A stretch of DNA of 64,000 bases, from positions 42,545-106,544 of the forward strand of contig ADNK01000094.1 in the NCBI GenBank assembly GCA_000320545.1. The letters run 5' to 3'. Positions 1 through 10,910 of this stretch are shown one piece after another; positions within the stretch are counted from its first letter, which is position 1, and each line of letters opens with the position of its first letter. Made by a program: the position numbers and the translations under genes. Source of the stretch: Bigelowiella natans CCMP2755. Taxonomy: Eukaryota; Cercozoa; Chlorarachniophyceae. The notes below the pieces were generated by a model that saw only the letters and a list, made by a program, of their open reading frames with translations, did not search any database and was not told the origin of the DNA.

Positions 1-2
1 CG

Positions 3-161
3 CCGAGGAAGAGATCGCAGAACAGGAGCTTGCGGAAGCGGCAGCGCACCATGGAAGAAGGCGGTGCATATAACCCGATGGCTATGATGGAACAGATGAG
101 GCAGATGGGGCTGGACCCGGATTCGCTCGACCCTTCGAACCTGGCGCTCGCATGCAGTTAA
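3..161 (+). CDS. C-terminal fragment of an unidentified protein
   Basis: An open frame enters from the left edge and ends at TAA 159-161. Its last 36 residues are Met-rich (motifs AYNPMAMMEQMRQMGLDP and DSLDPSN). The neighbouring frame at 2-70 reads as an acidic, helix-like stretch (AEEEIAEQELAEAAA) before it stops. This could mean a frameshift or splice boundary near 45-70 joining the two. I do not recognise the family; Met-rich tails of this style occur in co-chaperones, but that is only a resemblance. The gene's body lies outside the window. Confidence 0.35.
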   Translation, partial: PRKRSQNRSLRKRQRTMEEGGAYNPMAMMEQMRQMGLDPDSLDPSNLALACS

Positions 162-641
162 AGTCAACATGCCCAGGACGTCCTTCCAACCTGCTCCCCA
201 CGCATCAGGTCTGTACGCGTTCACGTCTGTGCTTATGATTCAGAGAGAATATCGATTCGGAGGATGTGTATATCGGAACACGAGTTGGGTTCAAGGGGTT
301 GGAGGAGGGAAAGAAATATGTAGCCGCAATAATCATAAGGACATGGAGACGTCGTTATTGAATTTTCACACAACCGACAGGCTGTTCGGAAACAACTTAC
401 GACTGGGCTCAGTCGACGGGTTTTACTACGTTTTATCTCCCTGTTCCCAAGAATACACGCGGCAGAGAAATCAATTGCATCATCAAACCAGGCCACTTCA
501 CTTTCGGCATGAAGGGGTGATATCGCCATCCTAACCCATGCGAGACAGATGCTCGTTACATGATATCTGGCTGTTGATACGCAGGCAAGATCATTATATT
601 CATGGGGAGCTCGGAGGATTAGTGGATGTGAGTTTGAGCAC
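162..641. other. Intergenic, no supported gene
   Basis: The open frames here (169-534 plus, 233-643 minus) have no recognisable domain, and none joins to the downstream TPR gene with a convincing splice. It probably holds the 3' end of the left-edge gene and the promoter of the TPR gene. Confidence 0.4.
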
Positions 642-2215
642 ATGGGAATTGATAGACGGTACGAATTCCAACCACCTTCGACGTGAGAACCTAAAAAAGG
701 TCATAATCTGATAACGAGCAGGTGTAGTCGAGGTTTCTCTCGCCAAAAAGGAGCACAGGTTCGGCATTCTAAGATATCGATATCGGAAATGATATATAAA
801 ACTCATTTGAGTGTCAATTTTCTATTCTATTTCTAAATAGAGAATGGTCCTTCGCTGTGAAGCCGTCTAAAGAAACGAAAGCAAACTCACGCGCAAGACC
901 TTACAAGAAACATTCTGGGGAGGTAAAGTCCAATCCAGTAGTTGGCAGGGACAACGACACAAGAAGGATCGAAAACAAATCAAAGTCGAAAGATTCTAAA
1001 TCTTGGGCCAGTGAAAAGTATAAGTACGCGCCGAAGAGAATTGCCGACGATTCCAAGGACGCTGCTAGCAGCGGTGCACGGAAACCTACAAGTTCCTCAT
1101 CATCATCCAAATGGGACAAGTTCGACGCAGACCAGGTATTGATCTTATATTGTTTGAGAATTAGGAGAGGTAAATTATCTATTCTGCAATCATTATAAGG
1201 CTCTGGCAGATCTTGAAAATGAAGACAATCCAGAGAACCATTCATGGAGGTTTGTAAAGCATCCTGATGCTTCTAGCGAAAGAACAACAATGCATAGTTT
1301 CTCTTCGCTCTCTCACCCCCCCTCTTCACCCCCCCCTCTCTCAGAGTATCCAAGGATCCTGGTGTAGCTACCGTCGATTGTGTTGGATATCAAAAGTCGA
1401 AAGAAGAGGTAGTAGCCTATTCTTGTATCATTACTACCTAGTGCTATCTATCCCATGTTGTAAACACGACGACGATACCACATCAGGTTGCCTTGGACAC
1501 TGATTTAGCAGCAGGCGTGAAACGAATGAAATCAATGCTGAGGATACGTTTGGCAAATGCACAGCAGTGCAAACAGAATGGAAACGATCTCGTTAAATCC
1601 AAAAACTGGGCTGAAGCTCTCAGTAATTATCTCGACCTATTTATGCCGCGCTGCTAAGCCTGCCATATCTAGCTCAGCTCACTCAATCATCTGTTTTCTG
1701 TGAACGAACTAGGATTTTATGAAGACGGATCGGAACAGCTGGGAGTAGCTAAGGCCGCTGCGCCGTTGATGTCAGGTATTGAATGATATTCATTCGAATG
1801 CAAAAAGTGTTCGCATACCAATAGATACGCTCTTCTTCAGAGTCGCTAGGAAAAAGAGTGAGGGAATTGAGCACCGCTCTAATCAATAATGCGTCCCTTT
1901 GTCATTTGAAGCTGGGACAATATAAGGCAGCACATGAATGCTCAAAGGAAGTTCTGAAGGTGACTTTGACTTAAGTTAAAACCCGGTAGACTATGTGTAT
2001 TGAGGGTCGGCTGATTAATCGAATACGGATAATTAATGCAGGAGGACAGTGCAAATATAAAGGCACTTTGCAGGAATGCCGCAGCACTAATTGAGCTTGG
2101 AAAAGATCAGCTAGCAAAAACTGCCCTTGATAAAGTTCAGAAATTATCACCATCGTCTAAACAGGTGGCACAGTTAATGGCAAGGCTTGAAGAAAAAAAA
2201 AAGATAGAGGGTTAG
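642..2215 (+). CDS. TPR-domain co-chaperone-like protein
   Basis: Eight exons can be assembled with consistent phase: 642-682, 841-1135, 1200-1249, 1345-1408, 1487-1622, 1713-1775, 1841-1959, 2042-2215, giving about 313 residues. The first ~100 residues are basic, Ser-rich and probably disordered. A KWDKFDADQALADLE segment follows, similar to the WDKFD motif before the TPRs of RPAP3/SPAG1-type co-chaperones. The C-terminal half is a TPR array: GNDLVKSKNWAEALRFYE, then NNASLCHLKLGQYKAAHECS, then IKALCRNAAALIELGKDQLA, ending in a Lys-rich tail. This is the arrangement of Hsp90/Hsp70-binding TPR domains; binding to a chaperone EEVD tail is inferred. No PPIase domain is present. The start codon is the ATG whose short exon splices in phase to exon 2; further upstream exons cannot be excluded. 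Confidence 0.78.
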
Positions 2216-3923
2216 CCTTTGTTAGTTCTTCGTTTAATTGTTGTCACATCATCACCACATATTGTTACTCTATGCTAAGCCTCAAAATGTTGCGCGCGAA
2301 CATTTTGCCGCCATGAATATTTGTACACTTGGCGTTTGCCACCTATGTAACAAGTGTAGAGACTTGTTCAATGCAAACAACAAATGCATCATGATGAAAT
2401 AAATAAAGAAACGGCTATAGTGACAGCATACGTGCATGCACAGTATCGTACGTGCTGCTCATTAGCAATAAGCAAATGCGCGATCGATACAACGTACAGT
2501 GACACACTATAACGTACTACTTGTTATTGCGCACATAGCTAGATAGCCCCAGCAATCAATAACAACATGCCAATACACAATCCACAATGACTTTGCCCAT
2601 GCAATATTCCAGGTCACAATGTAGATTGCTGCATTAAATCGACTATGCTCAGAAGCAATATGTGATAAGCTTTCGATCAATGCGTTTAACGCACCTTGCA
2701 GAAGGCTGCTATTGAAATATTCCTTCCAGATAATGGCAAGGTATACTCAGACTAAGTACTATGAAGATATCGTGGCTTAGGAACCAAAGTTTAAGATCAG
2801 AGCTTAGTTATTACTTACTATACCAGCAAGTTTTGACGACTGGTAATCGTCCCGAATCCGTCAATATATTCCATGGCAATATAGGATGACTAAGTATCAC
2901 ACCTCGCACGCCGAAGTCACTAAGGGGTGTCTGTACAAGTGGTTGAAACTCCGCGACGCACGTACCACGCACCGTGAGTACTTGCAGAAAAGCTATTTCG
3001 TTGTCCACACCCTCGGAACTTCAAGTATTATTTAAGAACCAAAGTGCGGCTTTTCTGCCCGAGGGAAGTACTCGCCGTCTATATTATCGAGAAATACTAA
3101 GCAGCAGCTACTGTGGTGACCTAGGCTTTGGGAAAATCCCGTTTAGCTTCCGCCTATACCTGTAATGTGAGAAGGAACACCGAATGAGAATAGCAGACTC
3201 AGGTGCGCTGCCAGGTGTGCACTACCACGCTCGAAGATCGGTGAAGACATTCCTCTCTGGTATTGGGCTTCCCGGTCTATTGAAATCTGCATGGAACACC
3301 TACCAATTCGCGACCGTTAGACATAAGAAATTGTCAAGCCCTCTACAGCTTGGATTTGGTCATACCAAATAAAATGCCATGGCCCCGGTCACCGCAAAGG
3401 TAGCGCCTCGCATTGCTCGTCTCCATGGAGCTCGGAACTCCTCTGAAAATCTTTTCTCCGCAAAGTTTGAGCGATCCGAGTCCAAGCGGCGTTTCGGGGG
3501 TGCCATGTTCTGTCTCGCTTGCGGTGACGTTCGAATCCGGTGCGTGGGGTTCAGCTCGGTCAGGCAGGGAGAACAGGACATAAATCAAGCGATAAATATC
3601 TACTATGTTATACAGAAAAACAGTATGGATTCCTCCTTACCATCGATGGCGTCGTCGTCGTATATGGGTCAAATTCGAAGGAAAAGTGGATGTTTTGTCG
3701 ATCAGAAGTAGACAGCCAAGTCGAACCCGCACAGCATCAATCTGCAAACAAGTCATAGCAAGTGAGAACTCTTCTTTTCGATGTTTCTCCCACATAAAAT
3801 GACAATTTAGGCTGAGATAGATATTCGGTAGCGACTTAGATATTTGCGGGGTAACTTTCTGCCCTAAAACCCGAATGTCTCGGAGGTGAATGGGGCCGGA
3901 CGAGCAGTTGCTGTGCTCTAGTG
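2216..3923. other. Spacer without a supported gene
   Basis: The left part (about 2270-2700) is rich in CATG, TGCA and GATC-type words like the other 3' flanks of the window. The part at 3180-3600 is more GC-rich and carries short open frames on both strands, none with a recognisable domain or a clear splice partner. The right end should hold the promoter of the GH2-like gene. Confidence 0.4.
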
Positions 3924-6900
3924 ATGGAGCGTTCCAGGCGTACATACACTCTCCTTCGTCGCTCCAGCAGCTTGGAAAGGAGGACTACATGCAGGAGGCT
4001 AGCTGGGATCTTACTTTTGGTATTATCCCTGGCAACGTTGATTGTGGTCGACTTAAAGCCAGATGCAGTTGTTCAACAGCAACGAAGCGGCATGCTTCAG
4101 GTAACGATGTAAGCATAAGTGACGCACCTGAGATTATTAGCCATGGGCACGTGCTCATCAGGTACCCTCGGACTTCTCCCACAGCAGTGGTGACGATGGG
4201 ATGGAAGTGGTAAAGCAGTCGAAGAAGCAGATGCTGTGGGGGGGGGCACTGTCCAAGTTCTCGACAGCGCTCGCTGCTGCAATGATGGCGACCACAGTTT
4301 CTCATCGGCCCGCTCGTGCACTAAACAGATGGCAGAGGTAGTAGTAATGTCACTATATTTCTCTAACTATGGGTGCAACAGCGAGTGGAAAGGAGCGAGC
4401 CATAAGACGCGAGATAATGAACCGGCGTAACAACGATACTCAATATAGTGACCACCGAACCTGAGCTCTTTCGGTTTGGGGGGGAGCAGAAATCCCGTGC
4501 GAAATATTTGTAATTAGTACTGAAGTATATATGCTGCTTCTACGCTTCAGCGACTCCGACGACGAGGATGGCTTGCAGGATATCCATGTAAATAACTTCG
4601 CACCACGAACTGCAAATCCCCTTTGCTACATCATACTGTCAAATCCTCTCCTAATTTTCATCTTCATTCTACTTCGCAGGCAGGTCTCCCGGTCTTACCT
4701 CAGCGGACATCTTTTGTGCCTTACCCGGTAATCCATGTTGATGGCTGCTGATGATGATGACTCGACTGTATTCGATGGACGAAGATGAAGCGAACGATAT
4801 CATCGAAGAATAAATATTGATCAATGTCGCGAGGAAGTCAAAGTCTTTGTTTTCTCTAATGATGCATCACGCAGTTCATATTGACGCGCATGTAGTCTCA
4901 TCCCCCCACCCCCCCACCCCCCTGCCCCCCTCCCAAACCCATTCTCTTCGCTCGTTGTTAATTCATTTACTCTTAAGACCGTGAGTGAAGCAGTTGAGGG
5001 AGGGGGCAACATAGCAACGTCCGAAAGAGTCCATCGCCTCACGCCGAACTTGTGGAGATACTCGAAGGATTTCCCTATCAAGGATGACGACGGCGGTTCG
5101 GAGCTGAGAGATCGTGGAGCAGAGCGCGAGACAGCAAGGGTACAGCAGAATGCAGTATAGTCGATCATCCTCTTTCTCTAGCTCAGAACCGCAAGTTCAA
5201 CACCCCGTCCCTTGCACTCATACACAGTATGCACAATTCTAGATGCCTGCTTTGGACGCCAACCCTGGATACTATACCAAGCACTTCTCTATCGACGACG
5301 AATGGAAATGCGGTGACTTACAACCGAATGCATCCATTGTTTTTTTATGATGCCCGCCTGCCTTCTTTATTAACCCACTTTCAAACGCCACTGCAAGGAC
5401 TTCGAGAGGAGGATCTTGAGGAAGGCCTTGAGGAAGGCCTTAAGAAAGGCAACATGCTTGGAATTCCGGGTGCAACGGACCAGATTATGCTATCGCTTAA
5501 GGGAAGAAACATCGGAAACATTAGCGTTTGGATTAATAATGTCGCTCTCACAAAGTCCTCTTCAGCTTCGTCAAGGGTATCACCATCATCACCATCACCA
5601 TCATCACCACCATCATCGTCATCATCATCATCATCACCATCTTAGCCCTTCTGCAGTCGGCTGATGACAAATTTGATCGCTATTTTCGCTTTGCCGTGTA
5701 TCCCTTACAACTGTGATTGATTGAGCTGCTTTTCCAATCTTTCACTCAACTATACCAGCTACAGCAGCAGCAGCAGCATCTGGGCGTCGAGTTCCTCATT
5801 ACCAAATATGCAAAGCTCGATTCCATCAACAACATCACGTTTAAGGTCCCCGAATCAATGGCACTCTCCCCTAGTAGAGTAGACCGGGAGAAGAGTGCGG
5901 CGCAATTATTGGAGTAGTGTTCTCCACAATCCTCATACCCTCGACTGACGACAAGAAATGCGAGAGGAAAGGAGAGGGACACGCAGGGGGAGAAAAGTCA
6001 GTGGTGAGTCAACGAGTGTAATGCTTGCCCTTTGCGCACTATCAGATCCACGATGAAGGAGAACGAAGTAAAAGAAACTTCATTGAAGACATCTTCCTCA
6101 CTCTCCGGCCGGCGGCGTTTCTGCTGGATTTTCATGTGAAAGCCGACATAGCAAGTACGTCGAGATAGCAATTGGACTGCTGAAGGCCACCCCATCCCCC
6201 ATCCCCGCAACATACCGAACGTGCTTTCGCAGATATCATCAGCATCATCATAGTTGTCATCATCTTAGGCGCGCAGAACGTCGGAGTCACGCAGGGTCTT
6301 ATCAGCGTGGAAGCGCATGTCGCCTATCCTGATGGCCCTCCGTAAGCATGATCAACTTTACCAATCAAAATGCGTGCACACCCGCACATTAAGACACACA
6401 GAGGAAGTGGGGGAGCGGGGGGGGGCGGGGGGGGGGTGATTCAGAATATTTAAATAAATTATTTAATTTCACGGCAAATACCACTGCGATTCTGGGGCTG
6501 AATTTTGGGAATGAAAAGTTGATAATTCAATACCCAAAACAGTATCCTGAAGGACGTTGGGGTACATGTCTCGTGCATCGATGAAAGAGGTCTGCTCATG
6601 ATGATTTCTCGGCGCGAAAGAAAGTGTTTTCTCATTGCCACCCCGCCCCTCCCCCTTTCACGTAGAGTTGGACGCCGAAGGAAGGATTTGCAAGGTCATG
6701 GAGCAAGGGTAAGGACCGCAGCGTAGTCATTCAGTATATATACACAGCTTACGTACGATATACGACGTGATGCTATTGTATCGTATAGACAAATATGCAA
6801 CGTTCCTACAATAAGTTAAAGGGACTAGAAGCGAAAGGACAAAATGCATTTTGCAAAAGCAACGTCGTGTTCCCTACTTGCTCTTCCTGCTGGCTCTCCC

Positions 6901-9373
6901 CCCTGCCCCCGCTTCAGAACGTATTTACTAACTCAATGCTCACCACCCAGGCACCCTATCAGTCACTTGAAGAGGGGAAAAGGTATAAGTCTATAATGGT
7001 GGCATGTTCTCATTCAGATGAGAGAATCGTAGCCAATGACATGCTCAATGATCAAAATTGCAGATGTTCTCCGGCACATACACGCTTATTTTTCAATTTT
7101 CTTTTCAAATTCCCGTAGGACTGATCCGCATAAGTTGGGTGTCATCGCATGTATTGCATGATTTGAGGATATTTGCTGTGAAGCTTTGTTCCGTGACTTC
7201 CCCAAAATCTGCTACTAGCTCATTTGCGTTGTTCTTCCAGGCTACGTGATCAATCACAAAGCTGCAATCTTCCGACCGAAGCGATATTCATGTAAATCTA
7301 CTCAAACGACAGTGTGGTGTGTGGTGGTGTGCGTCATCATACGCCTCTTAACGGAGCAGAAGAAGATCAACAGCGATTAATGTTCCCTTCGGTCGACGTG
7401 TTTGTGCCCCTTAATCATGATTATATTCCAGCATATCTCTATTAGCATTAACGACTCACTAAGACAGCATTTTCCGCCTTTCAGACGATCAGCTTTGCCC
7501 GTACTTCCCCCCTCTCCCCCTCCAGGCGAAGTGCCGTATCTATATACAGTATTGGTGTCGCTGGTGAATTCGTTCGGTGCAAACATGGAGACGATTACAT
7601 TTCCCATAGGCTTTCGCACGATCGATTTACGGGTACTGGCTGTATTTTAGTCCCATATCCCCCCCCCCCCCCATCATACCTATCATCGTCCTCGTCATCA
7701 CTTTCAAAGCCGGCGTCGTATTGGTTCTCTTAGGGAGGACAACTGACGCTGAACAAAGCATCTCTTCGCCTTTTCGGTGTGCTGCTTAAGCCCCTCGCGC
7801 ATACATATATGCTATGACCTTTTGCATGGGTGGGGTCAAAAGGAATGGCGGTGTCCTTTCTTTCCTTTTCCTTATGCGCGACGGGGGATTTCTGCTGTAA
7901 GAACCAATGAAACAAAAATGCGGCTGCAGGTGGTGTAAGCATATAGCCACCGTCTCATCAACAGGGAGAGGGGAGAAATGCAATGCAAGGGGATGGGATA
8001 GGGAGAGAAGGGGTGAGGAGGGGCACTTCCTCCGTTTATCTCGCTGACCGATCTTTAATAAAGGTACATACGCAAAAAGCGCCCACAAACTAGCGGCAGA
8101 GGCGGCAATGAGAAAAAGAGAAATATCCAATGAAAATGAAGACACGGCTCTTGTTTCACAACTAGAAACATCGCTGAAAATAAGCGACCAAAGGGGCGGT
8201 CCTTCATCTGCTCCAGCTTCAAATCTTACTAGCAGCAGCTACCCAGACATGATCCCTTCCTCCTCCTCCTCCCCCCTCTCCTCGTCCCTCCATTATGAGC
8301 GGGAGGAAGTGCATCGAGAGCTAGAGAAGTACCTACAGTATATCAAGGTAGTGTGTGTGTGTGTGTGTGTGGAGAGAAGAGAGAGAAAAAGAGGGGGGAT
8401 GGGAGGGAAAGATTATATTCTGCTAAGATTATTTCACTCGTAAATACGTTCGTGGTTTGGGTAAGGCAAGAATACCATCAAACCGATTGATCTATTTATC
8501 ACAATCACCTTTTCACCGTTCACAACATCACGATGGATGCTGGTTGCTAGGGTGACGACTTCAATGCAGTCCTTGCGAGGCCAGAGGAATGCCCGGAAGA
8601 GATGTACAGACTTTGTACGGATCTAGGCATCTATGTCATCGATATGGTAGAGTTGGACGATCTACAGCATGCTGACGTCGAAGCAATACTCCAGCGTTTC
8701 ACCCAAGTGTACGTCCCCCCCCCCCCCCCCCCCCATAAACAACCACCATACCACCTATAAGCAGCACGAACAAGTAAAAAGATGCAAGCTCTGCTGTACC
8801 GCTTTCCATGTTCTCCCCTCTACCCTGCCTCCTTCCGGTGAAAAATCTAACAATTTTCGTTGTGCTTTGTCTTCGTTCCCCTGCCTACCCTCAAACCGCC
8901 ATCACCCCGCTGTAGTCATCTGCGCAACCGCAACCATCCATGTGTGGTTGGAATGTGCGTTAAGCTTCCAAAGAACGCTCCACAGTGCCTTCACCAGCTC
9001 ATCTATAGCCATCTCAAATCCCTCGACGATGAGCGCTTTGTCGTATCTCTTCTCCCCCCCCGCCTCTGCCTACGGAAGCGAAGAAGAGAGGTCACCTCGA
9101 CTTCTACGAGCTGGGGGCGATCATGGCGCGGGGTGGAAGGGGGGGGGCTGCAGATAGACCCACAGCCCACTTTTCATATGAGAACAAGACATATCCGGGA
9201 GACATTGCCATGCTGGAAGGTGTTCCTGCAGCTCTCTCATCGCCATACGCGGTAGTACCTCTTCAACTTGTGATCAATGACACAATGAAGAAGATCACGA
9301 AGGAGTAGTATAGAGTGCTACTAGTAGTGGTGGTGGTGGTGGTGGTAGTGATAATAATAGCAGAGATGCCGTT

Positions 9374-9414
<41 letters not shown>

Positions 9415-10295
9415 GTATATTTCTATATATTTCTATATGTATTCATGTAAACATATCAGCGGAAACTCATGATATTCGCACATGACTTCTCTCCGATGTA
9501 ATCAGGTACCAGCAATGTATAGTGAAATTTGTCTCAGTGCCTGGAAGAGTGGGCTCAAGATGGTGGGAAGCTTCTCGCGGATAATGAACACGTCGGAGCT
9601 TGCAAAATCATCGTCATCCTCCTCATCCTCACTCTCATCCTCCTCCCCATCGATGTTACATCGGCGAGTGCTGTCGTGCATAAATATCCAAGTTGCAGAT
9701 GTCTCAAATGGAAGAGTCACTTTGGAGGTTCTAACAACAGAAAATTAAAGAAACATATGCAAGTGCATGTACGCATGTAAATGTTTGTGTATACCCGTTC
9801 GTGTGTTAGCATCTTAGTGCAACAATTCTTTGTTGCGTATATCCGCTTAAGTTCTGTTCCTTTTCCCCATCATCAATTTTGCTGTGTCTCCACATTGGTT
9901 AGATCTGCAATCGGAATTTCTTCAAGAGACTGGATATTTATAATGTTTACTACCAAATCTTAGAAAACGACTCCCCAATCCCCCCACCTCTCGACCCTTC
10001 TCTTAACCGAAGGGACTCGTCAGATGCACAATCAGCGTCATTATCATCATTGTCGTCGTTGTTATCATCCGAGCACCTCTTCCCGCCACTGGTCTTATCA
10101 AAGCTACGAATAAAGCCAAGGCAATGTGAGAAAGTAACCCTTGATGCAGTGCCAATATTATTCCGTCCTATCCCAGGAGCGAAATATCACATCAACATTA
10201 CCATCGTGTTGAATAGAGATGGCTTAGTCCTTCCACGCGGCGCAGTATATAGAAAGTTTAAACTACCCCTCATTCTGAAGAACAATATTCGATAG
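3924..10295 (+). CDS. Membrane-anchored GH2 (beta-galactosidase)-like pseudoenzyme
   Basis: Multi-exon gene. Exon 1 (3924-4100) encodes an Arg-rich start and one hydrophobic helix (LAGILLLVLSLATLIVV), a type II signal anchor; exon 2 is about 4162-4337. Later exons follow the order of LacZ-type GH2 enzymes: a jelly-roll remnant with RNFIEDIFLTLRPAAF (near 6075) and VGVTQGLISVEAHVAY (near 6280), the sandwich edge PYLYTVLVSL...GFRTIDLR (7530-7630), GGQLTLNK (near 7740), then the TIM-barrel segment GDDFNAVLARPEECPEEMYR (exon starts 8551), LRNRNHPCVVGMCVKLPK (near 8930), and the small-chain domain with PGAKYHINITIVLNRDGL (near 10170). Active enzymes have a HYPN-type motif where this reads ARPEE, and GNE after NHP..V where this reads VKLPK; the LacZ nucleophile segment (EYAHAMG) was not found. 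Known: the Glu of GNE is the acid/base. Inferred: no hydrolase activity, perhaps a sugar-binding surface protein. Intermediate exon borders are uncertain, and frame changes around C and G runs near 9052 and 9137 may be indels. Confidence 0.75.
5581..5640. repeat. (CAT/CAC)n microsatellite
   Basis: About 60 bp of CAT and CAC triplets inside the GH2-like gene. It either encodes a His or Ser run or lies in an intron; the flanking exon boundary is not clear. Confidence 0.9.
8351..8370. repeat. (GT)n directly after a splice donor
   Basis: The exon ending ...QYIK stops at 8347, the intron starts GTA, and the GT array begins two bases later. Confidence 0.9.
8715..8734. repeat. Poly-C run of 20
   Basis: Uninterrupted C tract in an intron of the GH2-like gene. 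Runs of this length are prone to assembly length errors. Confidence 0.9.
9379..9412. repeat. (AT)n microsatellite
   Basis: Perfect AT repeat in an intron of the GH2-like gene, preceded by a (GGT)n tract at about 9329-9345. Confidence 0.92.
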
Positions 10296-10910
10296 TGAAA
10301 CTCCGCCGATAATAGACATCATATGCAAACCCATCCTAAACATACATAAGCATGTACCTACAGCTGCTATGCACACGTAGTAGGCATAGCCTAGCTAGCT
10401 AACTGTACAGATGCACGTACGTATGCGAGAGATCCTTGAGTCGATTTCCAGTTCCCATGCCGCGAGTCTCGCTCAGCGTGCTTAGATTTTGCCCGCAGCG
10501 CGTGTCCTTATTCCACGTGACTTTTCCATGCGAGTGCGCTGGGGACTAGGAGTGGCGCTGCGTTTTAGCACACGAACACATGTCCAGGAACGCGCCTACC
10601 TACGCATGCCTAGGCGAGCATGTTACATTGTCATGTGCATGTTTGGTGGCTATTTCAGCTTTGTTCAACAACTACAAACAGAGTGGCAAATAGCGGTTCA
10701 CAGCCCATTCAATGATTCTACGATGCTCATTCAAGGCAACACACTCCCTTTTCCATGTCATAATTTCGTAAGTTCTCTATCCCACAATAGTCTCCCTTCC
10801 TTTGAGATAGTCGCAAAGAATTAACAGGGAGTTCCTCGGGATAATTTTTACTTCCAACAAGATCTACCTTGGTTTGTAAGGATTGAACAAATGTACGACT
10901 GATGTAATTA
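10296..10910. other. Convergent 3'-3' spacer
   Basis: It lies between the stop codons of the GH2-like gene (plus) and the polytopic gene (minus). It is rich in CATG, TGCA, CTAG and GTAC words (for example tagctagctaactgtaca near 10395). The open frame at 10489-10824 has no recognisable content. Confidence 0.5.

Noticed and set aside
3500-3560. tRNA-like T-loop (gttcgaatcc) near 3527
   Set aside because: The bases on either side do not form a T-stem, and no D-arm, anticodon arm or acceptor pairing was found.
3343-3711. Overlapping open frames on both strands at 3343-3711
   Set aside because: No domain, no splice partner and no codon pattern favouring either strand; left as unassigned spacer.
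10489-10824. 111-codon plus-strand frame after the GH2-like gene
   Set aside because: No recognisable domain, lies in a convergent spacer with palindromic-word composition, and has no splice link to a gene.
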